This document shows positions 16,274 to 24,772 of a stretch of 64,000 nt of DNA, piece after piece. Numbering within the stretch: position 1 is the first letter of the stretch; the number at the start of each line of letters is the position of its first letter. The position numbers and the translations under genes are program-made. The stretch spans positions 1 to 64,000 of the forward strand of contig JAJPIG010000030.1 in assembly GCA_021324855.1 (NCBI GenBank). The letters are read 5' to 3'. This DNA comes from Pseudomonadota bacterium (lineage in GTDB: Bacteria > Desulfobacterota > Binatia > Binatales > Binataceae). The notes below the pieces were generated by a model. It was given only the letters and a program-made list of their open reading frames with translations. It was not told the origin of the DNA and searched no databases.

Positions 16274-16423
16274 GCACGCCAAATTGCTCGCCCACAGCCA
16301 CAACCGTTGTCTGGAATTTTGCTTTCGTGTAAGTCGGAAGCGAGTTAACTGCCCGGGGATCGGTTAACCCAAAACATTTTCGGCGGGATTTGACACTCAA
16401 CTGGCGCAGGGAGGCCACTGATC

Positions 16424-17710
16424 GTGAAACGTTTGCGCTTTTGGATTGCCCTGATGATTTTCATCCCGTGTCTGGCTGCGCTCCGCGCCCATGCGCAGGA
16501 GGAAGGCGGCATACCGGACGGCACCATTATCACGCTGCGAAACTGGCAGCAGTATCGTCAGTACATGCCGGACGGAATGCAGGAACTGTTCAAGGGCAGC
16601 TACCAGTGGAAGATTCCGCCCGAGTTCCAGATGATCGTCGGCCCGACGCATCATTACGCGCCGCCCAAACCTTATATCGAAGACACCGAAAAGTACGCCC
16701 ATAACGTCGGAATCAAAGACGACGCGGAAGGTCGTCATATATTGACTGGCTACGTTGCGGGGATGCCGTTCCCGAATCCGACCGAGCCGATGAAGGGATG
16801 GAAGGTACTGGTCAATCTCTGGTACGCGTACAACCCGGCGATCTATTGCGACGCGCAGGATTGGCTCTATTTCATGGATCGCTATCACAATCGGTCTTCG
16901 GAGAGCTTCATTGAGGTCTACCGCAAGCTCGATCACATCTCGGATACTGGCTTCCCGATTACCGATCCGCGTTCACGCGGAATCCAGTTCGCCGAATATC
17001 TCGAAGTGCTGACGCCCGAACAGGCACGTTACACCGCGCAGGTCGAGTTCTATTACAGCGATTTCGCGAAGGAAGAAGATCTTTTCCTGTTCGTGCCGGC
17101 GCTTCGCCGTTCATTGCGGCTGTCGTCGGCCGCGCGATGCAGCCCGGTTATCGGTAGCGATTACACGCAGGATGAAGCGCGCAACACGCTTTTCAATTCG
17201 ACGCCAGCGCGTTTCGATGCGAAATTCCTGCGTAATCAGAATGTGCTTTCGATGTCGCGGTCGAACGGGATGGTGTACCGCAATTACGACAATTTCTATC
17301 CGACCATCCTGATGCCGAAGCCCGCGGTGGGAAAGTGGGAGTTGCGGCCGACTCTGGTAATCGAGGTGCAGCGGATTCCTTCGCAGCGCAAGGGCTACTG
17401 CTATGGCAAAAAAGTCCTCTGGATCGACGCCGAAGGTTACAGCACGGATTGGGAAGATCTGTACGACGAAGACATGAAACTCTGGAAGACCGCCTACACC
17501 TCACAGATGGCGCGCGATATGCCGCCGTACGGTCTCCAGCTCAACACCGGCGATCAATTCAGCGTTATGTATGATCTGCAGAACAGCCATCTGTCGTTCT
17601 ACAATTCTGGCGGCCGGACGAACGGCGAATGCAAGAACTACGATGGTCTCGACTTCACCGATCTGACTCGCTATTCGAGTGTCGCGGGGCTCAGTCAGAT
17701 CATGCGGTGA
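16424..17710 (+). CDS. Secreted DUF1329 protein
   Basis: 428 residues from GTG 16424 (GAGG nine bases upstream). The signal peptide ends near ALRAHAQ. The mature chain has the DUF1329 pattern of Tyr/Trp-rich strands (YYSDFAKEEDLFLFVPALRRSLRLSS, WDLxD-like segments) and a conserved Cys pair. DUF1329 proteins are envelope proteins of unknown function with a LolB/LppX-like lipid-carrier fold and are frequent near fatty-acid and steroid catabolism genes. A 150-base gap separates it from the HAD gene, so it may be its own unit. Confidence 0.85.
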   Translation: MKRLRFWIALMIFIPCLAALRAHAQEEGGIPDGTIITLRNWQQYRQYMPDGMQELFKGSYQWKIPPEFQMIVGPTHHYAPPKPYIEDTEKYAHNVGIKDDAEGRHILTGYVAGMPFPNPTEPMKGWKVLVNLWYAYNPAIYCDAQDWLYFMDRYHNRSSESFIEVYRKLDHISDTGFPITDPRSRGIQFAEYLEVLTPEQARYTAQVEFYYSDFAKEEDLFLFVPALRRSLRLSSAARCSPVIGSDYTQDEARNTLFNSTPARFDAKFLRNQNVLSMSRSNGMVYRNYDNFYPTILMPKPAVGKWELRPTLVIEVQRIPSQRKGYCYGKKVLWIDAEGYSTDWEDLYDEDMKLWKTAYTSQMARDMPPYGLQLNTGDQFSVMYDLQNSHLSFYNSGGRTNGECKNYDGLDFTDLTRYSSVAGLSQIMR

Positions 17711-17785
17711 TAGGCGGCGGGAGACGCGGCAGCAGGGCGGGATCGCGGCTTGCTCATGGTCTTTGCACAACCCGGAGGCTAACCA

Positions 17786-18643
17786 ATGAAGATCGGGCTG
17801 CTTGCGTTCACTCTCGTCGACGGCATTCATCCGGCCGCGCTGGCGCAGAAATGCGAGGCGCTGGGCTTCGACCTGCTGGTCTTCCCCGAGCATCCGGTAA
17901 TCCCGACCGAGACGCGCACGCCGTTTCCGCGCGCCGACGGCAAGATTCCGGATTTCTACTACCACTGCCCCGACCCGTTCGTGAGCATCGCGCTCGCGGC
18001 GGCAGCGACCAGCCGAATCCGTATCGGCACCGGAATCCTGCTGGTGCCGGAGCACAACCCGATTAACGTGGCGAAGGAGCTCGCCACCCTCGACCATTAT
18101 TCGAACGGCCGCCTGTTCGTCGGAATCGGTGCAGGGTGGCTTCGCGAGGAGGTCGAAATTTTCGGAGTCGACTTCCGCCGGCGATGGCCGCTCACGCGCG
18201 AGTATGTCCGCGCGATCAAGGAATTGTGGACGCGCGAGGACGCGAGTTTCAGCGGCGAGTTCCTCAAGTTTGCGGCCGTGCGATGCAATCCCAAGCCCGT
18301 GCAAAAGCCGCATCCGCCAATAATCGTCGGCGCCGCCGGCGAGCGCGCGCTGAAAAATACGGTCGCAATCGGCAACGGCTGGATGCCGCTGGAACGGTCT
18401 CCTGATCAACTCAAATCCGAGCTCGCCAGGATGCGCGCGATGTGCGCCGAAGCGGGGCGGCGTTTCGAGGACCTCGAGATTTCGGTGACGTTTGCGGGCG
18501 CTCGAAAATCCAACCCTCGCGAGTTGATCGAGCGTTATCGCGAAGCCGGAGCCCACCGGCTGATTCTCAATACTCCCCCGCTCGCGAGTGAGAACGCGGA
18601 CCGCGCGCTGGAGACGATGGCGAACGATTGGATCCTGCGTTGA
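17786..18643 (+). CDS. LLM-class F420/flavin-dependent oxidoreductase
   Basis: 285 residues, ATG 17786 with GGAGG seven bases upstream. The luciferase-like TIM barrel is visible in RIRIGTGILLVPEHNPINVAKELATLDHYSNGRLFVGIGAGW and PPIIVGAAGERALK. The sequence fits the probable-F420-dependent LLM subfamily rather than FMN luciferases. Whether this organism makes F420 is not shown here. The substrate is unknown. The Gfo/Idh/MocA gene follows after 22 nt, likely the same transcript. Confidence 0.88.
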   Translation: MKIGLLAFTLVDGIHPAALAQKCEALGFDLLVFPEHPVIPTETRTPFPRADGKIPDFYYHCPDPFVSIALAAAATSRIRIGTGILLVPEHNPINVAKELATLDHYSNGRLFVGIGAGWLREEVEIFGVDFRRRWPLTREYVRAIKELWTREDASFSGEFLKFAAVRCNPKPVQKPHPPIIVGAAGERALKNTVAIGNGWMPLERSPDQLKSELARMRAMCAEAGRRFEDLEISVTFAGARKSNPRELIERYREAGAHRLILNTPPLASENADRALETMANDWILR

Positions 18644-18665
18644 CGAGCCGTCGTATCGGCTCCCG

Positions 18666-19658
18666 ATGAAGCTGCGCGGCGCGATAGCCGGCTTCGGCGC
18701 GGTCGCCGCCGAGGGCCATTTACCGGGATGGGCGTCGCGGCCTGAAATTCAAATTGCCGCAATCTGCGATCCGGTTGCCGATCGGCGTCATCATGCGTTC
18801 CGAATCCTGAAGGGCGTGCGGGTTTACGATGATCTCAGCCTGATGCTCGAAGGTGAGCGGCCGGACTTTGTCGATGTTGCGAGTCCGCCCGCGATGCATG
18901 CGTCGGCGGCGCGCGCCGCTTTGGAGGCGGGCGCGCATGTGCTAGTTGAGAAGCCGCTCTGCCTCGACCTAACCGAATTCGATTCGCTTGCTGACCTGGC
19001 GCGCAGCCGCGGGCGCGTCCTGATGTGCGTGCTCAATTGGAAGCATTCGCCGGCCTACCGGCGCGCCCATGAGATCATCTCATCAGGCAGGCTCGGCAAG
19101 GTTCGCGAAGTAACATTCGATCGTTTGCGCACCGCGCCTGCGGGTGGGACGGGACCGGGCGCGCGATGGCGTCGCGATCCGGCACTGGGTGGCGGGATTC
19201 TAATCGATCACGGATGGCATACGCTGTACCTGGCCCAGTGGCTAATGGGCGGTGACGCGCCGCGGCTGGTCGCATCGCGCCTGGCCGGCGAGTCCGCCGG
19301 CAATGCTGAGGAGGTTGCCGACCTTGAACTCGCGTTTCCCGGCGATCGGCGCGCGTCGATTCATCTTTCATGGCGCGCCGCCCAGCGCCGCACGTCGGCA
19401 TCGATTAAGGGAGAGCTCGGGACCCTCGATTTGGACGGCAATTCGCTCCGGCTCACGGTCGCAGGGGCATCGGAAGACTTTTCGGTTGGCGACGCGCCTG
19501 ATGACTCGTATCACGCTGCATGGTTCGGATCGCTGGCGGCGGAATTCGAGCAGGCGATCGTGCTGGGCGACAACATCGCAGCTAAAAACCTTGGCGAAGC
19601 GCGCAGCGCACTCACGATCATCATCGAAGCCCGCCGGGCGGCAGGCGCGGGCAGCTAG
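18666..19658 (+). CDS. Gfo/Idh/MocA-family oxidoreductase
   Basis: 330 residues from ATG 18666. The Rossmann start GAIAGFGAVAAEGHLPGW, VDVASPPAMHASAARAALEAGAHVLVEKPL (the conserved EKP catalytic Lys) and GGGILIDHGWH (catalytic Asp-x3-His region) identify the family. These enzymes oxidise or reduce sugars, inositols and similar polyols with NAD(P). It ends convergent to the next gene. Confidence 0.9.
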   Translation: MKLRGAIAGFGAVAAEGHLPGWASRPEIQIAAICDPVADRRHHAFRILKGVRVYDDLSLMLEGERPDFVDVASPPAMHASAARAALEAGAHVLVEKPLCLDLTEFDSLADLARSRGRVLMCVLNWKHSPAYRRAHEIISSGRLGKVREVTFDRLRTAPAGGTGPGARWRRDPALGGGILIDHGWHTLYLAQWLMGGDAPRLVASRLAGESAGNAEEVADLELAFPGDRRASIHLSWRAAQRRTSASIKGELGTLDLDGNSLRLTVAGASEDFSVGDAPDDSYHAAWFGSLAAEFEQAIVLGDNIAAKNLGEARSALTIIIEARRAAGAGS

Positions 19659-19674
19659 AGCAGGTGATTTGCGC

Positions 19675-20559
19675 TCACGGAATCGTCACTGCCGTCGGTG
19701 CATATAGCACCAGAGCGTGGTCGCCCAGCGAGATGTTCTTCCCGCATACCATCTCGCCGAACACTTGCGCGCCCGCGCCAACTTCGCACGTGGCGTTCGG
19801 CGCGACGATGGTTGCGGGCAACCGTGAATTCCTGCCAATCGAAACAAGCTTGCCCGATACCACGATGACGAGATCGATATCCGTTATCCCGCTGAACAAG
19901 AGAGAAGCATCCGCGCCCCACTTCAGATCGCCTTGTACGAGAAGGAGGTCCGTGTCTCCGCTTTGCCCTGAGATTTCCAGCTCGGCGTTTTTCTTCAGAT
20001 TCACCGACGGGGTGGCGATTACGTTGAGGCCGGTCTGGCTGTTGAAGATGGTCTGAAAGCCATTCCTGGACACGACGATCGTCGACAACATCTGCGCAGG
20101 TTGCTGCGCATTCGCGACGCTGGCGAATAGCGCTGCTTCGCCGAGCGCGTTTTTCATCGTAGTCAGTTCCGGCCGCTGCCCGCCGTTGTCGAACAGGCTC
20201 ATGCACCTGGCGCCCGCTGCCCGCTTAATTTGCGCGTGATCGGTGATGCAGCCGAAGGTCTCCGCGTTTTTATGCAGAGTGATTCCGTGAGGCTCGGTTA
20301 CCACCTCGTTCACCGCCTGCGCGTCTTTGTCCAGAATCGCGGCGGTTCCCCCGACCATCCCGAGATCGCCGCCATTGCCGCCCAGTCCCGCCTGCGAGTC
20401 CTTACCGAGTATCACCTTGCCGCCGGTGCTCAGCAGAACGAACGCCGCAGTGTCTGAGCCAAGGTCGGTGGCGTGCGCCGCGCTGACGGTGCTGATCATG
20501 AGGATGCCGACCAACCACCCAATCCTGCCACTTATTCCTCCCATCCGCATCCGCACCAT
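19675..20559 (-). CDS. Secreted beta-solenoid-like protein of unknown function
   Basis: 294 residues; ATG 20559 is preceded by AGGAGG eight bases upstream. The signal peptide ends at SAAHA|TD. The mature chain is rich in Gly, Asp, Ala and short alternating strands (VILGKDSQAGLGGNGGD, ILVVSGKLVSIGRNSRLPATIVA-like segments), recalling polymer-forming bactofilin or left-handed beta-helix domains; two Cys lie in the middle and two near the C-terminus. No family is assigned. It is divergent from the tetR gene. Confidence 0.6.
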   Translation of the reverse strand: MVRMRMGGISGRIGWLVGILMISTVSAAHATDLGSDTAAFVLLSTGGKVILGKDSQAGLGGNGGDLGMVGGTAAILDKDAQAVNEVVTEPHGITLHKNAETFGCITDHAQIKRAAGARCMSLFDNGGQRPELTTMKNALGEAALFASVANAQQPAQMLSTIVVSRNGFQTIFNSQTGLNVIATPSVNLKKNAELEISGQSGDTDLLLVQGDLKWGADASLLFSGITDIDLVIVVSGKLVSIGRNSRLPATIVAPNATCEVGAGAQVFGEMVCGKNISLGDHALVLYAPTAVTIP

Positions 20560-20793
20560 CCCCTTGTCCTCCTTGGCCGATGCTGCCTACAAACCGCCCA
20601 CAATGGGTTGAATCTAACTGCCGCTTGAGTCGAAAACCAGTGGTATGGACGCCTGTGACATCGAAGGCCCGGTCGCTGTTGACTTTCCTGACCGAGCGGA
20701 TAATGCTTCTCTCTATTGACCGCATGGTTAGGGAATTGTGACGCTTTGCCTATTGCGGTGGCAGGGCCGTGGCGGGAGCTAGAGTTTAGTTCG

Positions 20794-21471
20794 ATGGCGG
20801 ATGAACAGGCCAAGGAAGTACAGGCCAGGAGCGTTGGCACCGAAGCCCGCGAGCAGGCCCCCGGCTCACGCGACGAAATCCTCCGTGCCGCGATGACCCT
20901 GTTCGCGAATCGAGGGTTCCACGAAACCTCGATGTCCGAGGTTGCTCGTGAAGCCCGCGTAAGCAAGGCGCTGATTTTCTGGCATTTCAAAACCAAGGAA
21001 GAGCTCTTCATCGCGGTTCTCAACCGGCTCCTGGAGCCCTATTTCATCGATTTCGCCGAGGAGCTCAGTGCGCTGGATGAGCGCGAACAGATCCTCCGCC
21101 TGGTCGAGATGTATCTGCTTTTCGTGCGCGACAACGCCAACTCGGTGCGTTTCTTTCTGGCGCAACTGCTCCACGATGAGCATCGGGGCGAGAGCGGCCT
21201 GGGCTCGCAGGTGATGCAGCTTTACGAAGGCTATCGCGGTCTTCTGACCAGTCTGATCGCGCAGGCTCAGCAGCGCGGTCTGTGCGTGCATGGTTACAGT
21301 TCCGAGGGCGCCGCGGCGTTCCTGCTGTCGGCGCTCAACGGATTCCTTATCGAATTTCTATTCATGGGCCGCCCGGCGCTCGATCCGCAGCATGCGCTCG
21401 CGATGGTCCGCGAATGGCTGTTCGGCGAAACCAAGCAGGGCAATCCTGACGGCGGACAGGCCGTCGCCTAG
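20794..21471 (+). CDS. TetR-family transcriptional regulator
   Basis: 225 residues. The N-terminal helix-turn-helix is clear (RDEILRAAMTLFANRGFHETSMSEVAREARVSKALIFWHFKTKEELF, about residues 27-72). A ligand-binding C-terminal domain follows. ATG 20794 is chosen; longer in-frame starts upstream lack ribosome sites. It ends 29 nt before hpnH and is a natural candidate to control the hopanoid genes. No obvious palindromic operator is visible in the 234-base upstream gap. Confidence 0.88.
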   Translation: MADEQAKEVQARSVGTEAREQAPGSRDEILRAAMTLFANRGFHETSMSEVAREARVSKALIFWHFKTKEELFIAVLNRLLEPYFIDFAEELSALDEREQILRLVEMYLLFVRDNANSVRFFLAQLLHDEHRGESGLGSQVMQLYEGYRGLLTSLIAQAQQRGLCVHGYSSEGAAAFLLSALNGFLIEFLFMGRPALDPQHALAMVREWLFGETKQGNPDGGQAVA

Positions 21472-21500
21472 CTCAGAAGCCTCGGCAGGAGAGCCGATCG

Positions 21501-22505
21501 ATGCGGATGCCGCTCAAACTGATGATCGACCTCGGGCGCTATGTCGGGCGCAACAAGCGGGCGGGCAAGAAATATTTCCCGCTGGTGCTGATGCTCGAGC
21601 CGCTGCACGCCTGCAATCTCGCGTGTGTCGGATGCGGCCGGATCGTCGAGTACAAGGACACGATCCGCGACATGATGACGCTCGATGACGCTCTCGCCTC
21701 GGCCAAGGAAGCCGATGCGCCGATCGTCTCGATCTGCGGCGGTGAGCCGCTGATGTACAAGCATATAGTGCCCCTGACGCAACGCCTGATTGGCGAGCAG
21801 AAGCGCCACGTTCAGATCTGCACCAACGCCATCCTTCTCGAACGTTTTGTCCGCCAGGTCGGGCCGAGTCCCTACCTGAGCTTCAATATCCATATCGACG
21901 GGATGCGTGAGACCAACGATCGCGTGGTCGATCGCGAGGGCCATTTCGACATCGTGGTCAAGATGATCAAGATGCTGAAGGAGAAGGGCTATCGCGTGCA
22001 GACCAACACCACGGTCTTCCGCGAGACCAGCGCGGAGGAACTCAAGGAACTGGTTCTGTTCCTGACCAGCCTCAAGGTCGACGGGATGCTGCTGACGCCA
22101 GGTTATCACTACCAGGTGTTGAGCAACGACGGTCTCTATCTCAAGAAAGAAGAGATGCCGTACAAGTTCAAGCAGGTCCGCAAGATGGCGGACGATTATC
22201 GGATCATCAACACGCCGATCTACCTAGATTACCTGGTCGGCGATCGCGATCTTTTGTGCAGTCCGTGGACTACCGTGACCCGTAACCCGCAGGGCTGGAA
22301 GGGGCCCTGCTATCTGATCACCAACGGTCATTACAAGACTTTCCAGGAGCTGCACGCGGCGACCGATTGGGAGTTCTATCGGACCAAGCAGGACATACGC
22401 TGCCGCGATTGCAAGCTGCATTCGGGATTCGAGGGCACGGTGGCGCTTGAGTTTGGCAAGAATCTGAAGGATTCGTGGCGGATGGTCCGTCACTACATGG
22501 CCTGA
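21501..22505 (+). CDS. hpnH: Adenosylhopane synthase, radical SAM protein HpnH
   Basis: Adds the 5'-deoxyadenosyl radical to diploptene to give adenosylhopane, the first step in making C35 hopanoids. 334 residues; the radical SAM cluster is Cys38-x3-Cys42-x2-Cys45 in HACNLACVGCG. YHYQVLSNDGLYLKKEEMPYKFK, PIYLDYLVGDRDLLCSPW and the C-terminal CRDCKLHSGFE are characteristic of HpnH. ATG 21501 follows AGGAG. It opens the hopanoid gene run. Confidence 0.95.
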   Translation: MRMPLKLMIDLGRYVGRNKRAGKKYFPLVLMLEPLHACNLACVGCGRIVEYKDTIRDMMTLDDALASAKEADAPIVSICGGEPLMYKHIVPLTQRLIGEQKRHVQICTNAILLERFVRQVGPSPYLSFNIHIDGMRETNDRVVDREGHFDIVVKMIKMLKEKGYRVQTNTTVFRETSAEELKELVLFLTSLKVDGMLLTPGYHYQVLSNDGLYLKKEEMPYKFKQVRKMADDYRIINTPIYLDYLVGDRDLLCSPWTTVTRNPQGWKGPCYLITNGHYKTFQELHAATDWEFYRTKQDIRCRDCKLHSGFEGTVALEFGKNLKDSWRMVRHYMA

Positions 22506-22583
22506 GGTCAGGATGGAGCCGGCGCGCAGCGGGGCTCCCCGGCCGACAGGTGGAGGTGGGGGAAGCGAGGTCGTTTTGCCGGC

Positions 22584-23585
22584 ATGGCACGTTCCAACTT
22601 GTTGGCGGCGAAGCGTCTGATGCAAAATCTGAAAACCGCCCGGGCCGGCCGTTATCGCGCGAAAGCGCCTGACGATGCGATCGGTTCCGCGCCGGACTTC
22701 GATTTCGACGTCTACCTGAAAAACCGCGTGCGGCTGCTCGAAACGACGCTCGCACAGGTCGTCGGAGAGCCGCGTGGCCCGGCGGCGCGTCTGCTGGAAT
22801 CAATTCGCTACAGCCTGCTCGCAGGTGGCAAGCGCCTGCGCCCGGTCATCGCGCTGGCGGCGTGTGAGGCGGTCGGCGGCGAGCCTGAGGCGGCGATGGG
22901 TTTGGCCTGCGCGCTGGAGATGATTCACACATACTCGATGATCCACGACGATCTGCCGTGCATGGATGATGACGATCTGCGGCGCGGCAAGCCCACCAAT
23001 CACAAGGTATATGGCGAGGCGATGGCGACGCTGGCGGGCGACGCGCTTTTGACCGACGCTTTTGGCGTGCTGGCGCGCTTAACTCCGGCCACTGTCGACC
23101 GCAGCGCGCTGGTTGAGACGATCGCTGAGTTGTCAAGCGCCGCCGGTTCGCCGGGGATGGTCGCGGGGCAGGTGGTTGACCTGATGGACGAGGGGCGCGC
23201 GGTGAGCGTTGCCGAACTCGAAGATCTTCACACGCACAAGACCGGCGCATTGTTTGTTGCGGCGGCGGTCGGTGGAGGCCGCTTGGGCGGCGGCGGCGAA
23301 GCGCAGCTTGCGGCGCTCGAAGTCTACGCGCGCTCGCTCGGCCTCGCCTTTCAAGTGATCGACGATCTGCTCGACGTCGAAGGTTCGACCGAGCAGGTCG
23401 GCAAGCGCACCCAAAAGGACGGGGAGCGCGGCAAGGCGACCTATCCGGCGCTGCTCGGAATTGCCGAGTCGCGCCGCCTGGCACATCGGCTTCGCGACGA
23501 CGCGGTCGCTGCGCTCGCAGCCTTCGACCATCGTGCCGAGCCGCTCCGTCGGCTCGCTAACTTGGTCGTGGAGCGCAAACAATGA
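22584..23585 (+). CDS. Polyprenyl diphosphate synthase (farnesyl/geranylgeranyl type)
   Basis: 333 residues. The first Asp-rich motif DDLPCMDDDD is at 122-131 and the second begins at Asp260 (DDLLD); LAGGKRLRP and GDALLTDAF are the usual flanking motifs. It makes the allylic diphosphate for squalene; farnesyl diphosphate is the expected product from context, but chain length cannot be fixed by eye. About 45 N-terminal residues precede the normal domain; ATG 22620 is an alternative start. It overlaps the next gene by 4 nt. Confidence 0.92.
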   Translation: MARSNLLAAKRLMQNLKTARAGRYRAKAPDDAIGSAPDFDFDVYLKNRVRLLETTLAQVVGEPRGPAARLLESIRYSLLAGGKRLRPVIALAACEAVGGEPEAAMGLACALEMIHTYSMIHDDLPCMDDDDLRRGKPTNHKVYGEAMATLAGDALLTDAFGVLARLTPATVDRSALVETIAELSSAAGSPGMVAGQVVDLMDEGRAVSVAELEDLHTHKTGALFVAAAVGGGRLGGGGEAQLAALEVYARSLGLAFQVIDDLLDVEGSTEQVGKRTQKDGERGKATYPALLGIAESRRLAHRLRDDAVAALAAFDHRAEPLRRLANLVVERKQ

Positions 23586-24673
23586 GCGGCGCTCACGTGA
23601 TTGAAAACGGGGCCGCGCACAGCCGTCGTCCCATCCAGGAGCCGGCGCCTCGCCAGGCGATCCTGCAGGCGCCGGGCCGGCTTGAACTCCGTTCTTTTAC
23701 GCTGCCCGTGCCCGGGCCCGGCGAAATATTGCTCGAAGTGCGATGTGCGCTCAGTTGCGGCACCGATCTCAAGACTTGGCGCCGTGGCCATCCGATGTTC
23801 AGCCTGCCGACGCCGTTCGGTCACGAGTTCTCCGGCGTCGTCGCAGCGCTGGGCGAGGGCGTCGAGCGCTTCCGGGTCGGCGACGGCGTGATGGCAGCGC
23901 CGACCGCGCCCTGCGGCCGATGCTTCTTTTGTCTGCGTGAGCAGGAGAATCTCTGCGCCGACGCGGTCGGGCGGATGCTGATGGGCGCGTACGCCGACTT
24001 CATCCTGCTGCCGGCGCATATCGTTGCGCGCAATACGTTTCGCAAGCCTTCGATGTTGAGCTTCGAGGAGGCCGCGTTGCTCGAGCCGATGGCCTGCGTG
24101 GTTCATGCACATGAGATGGCCAAGCCGCACCGCGGTGAGAGCGCGCTTATTGTCGGCGCCGGTCCCTTCGGGCTCCTGCATCTGCTCGTGCTGCGCGCCG
24201 CCGGCGTGCGCGAAATCGTGATCGCCGGACACGGCGAGCGGCGGCTCCGATGGGCCGGGGAGCTGGGCGCGGATCGCGTCCTCGATGCGGCGAGATCAGA
24301 TGCCGCGGCTGAAATCGCGCGGCTGAATGGCGGTTTCGGCCCCGACCTGGTGATCGAAGCGACCGGGAAGCTTGACGGCTGGCACGATGCGCTCGCGCGT
24401 GTGCGCCGCGGCGGTCGCGTGATCTTTTTCGGCGGATGTCCCGCGAATACAGCCCTCAACGTCGATACGCGCCGGATGCATTACGATAATCTTACGCTGC
24501 TCGCGCCGTTCCATTACAGGACGCGCGACGTGAGACGCGCCCTCGACCTGCTCAGCGAGCGGCGCCTCGGCGTCGGACGAATCGTCAACGGCCATCGGCG
24601 GCTCTCCGAGCTGAGCGAGGTTTTCGCGATGCTCGATCGCGGCGAGATGCTGAAGTGCGCGGTCATCCCCTAG
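23582..24673 (+). CDS. Zinc-dependent medium-chain dehydrogenase in the hopanoid locus
   Basis: 363 residues; ATG 23582 overlaps the synthase stop (ATGA). Catalytic zinc residues are in SCGTDLK and GHEFSG. The structural zinc site is C-x2-C-x2-C-x7-C (CGRCFFCLREQENLC). The Rossmann fold starts at LIVGAGPFGLLHL. It resembles threonine/sorbitol-type dehydrogenases. Position inside the hopanoid run suggests action on an isoprenoid or hopanoid-side-chain alcohol, but no known hpn gene matches it. Confidence 0.9.
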   Translation: MSGAHVIENGAAHSRRPIQEPAPRQAILQAPGRLELRSFTLPVPGPGEILLEVRCALSCGTDLKTWRRGHPMFSLPTPFGHEFSGVVAALGEGVERFRVGDGVMAAPTAPCGRCFFCLREQENLCADAVGRMLMGAYADFILLPAHIVARNTFRKPSMLSFEEAALLEPMACVVHAHEMAKPHRGESALIVGAGPFGLLHLLVLRAAGVREIVIAGHGERRLRWAGELGADRVLDAARSDAAAEIARLNGGFGPDLVIEATGKLDGWHDALARVRRGGRVIFFGGCPANTALNVDTRRMHYDNLTLLAPFHYRTRDVRRALDLLSERRLGVGRIVNGHRRLSELSEVFAMLDRGEMLKCAVIP

Positions 24674-24772
24674 CTGAAGTTGCGGTCACGAGTTTTCGCC
24701 GCTGCCATTGGTCCACTCCGTGGCGTAACCTGACTGGTGTTTGATTTCGGATGACTGTGGAGAGGACGACGT

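Noticed and set aside
20679-20704. TTGACT...GATAAT as a promoter for tetR
   Set aside because: The spacer is only 14 nt, too short for a normal sigma70 promoter.
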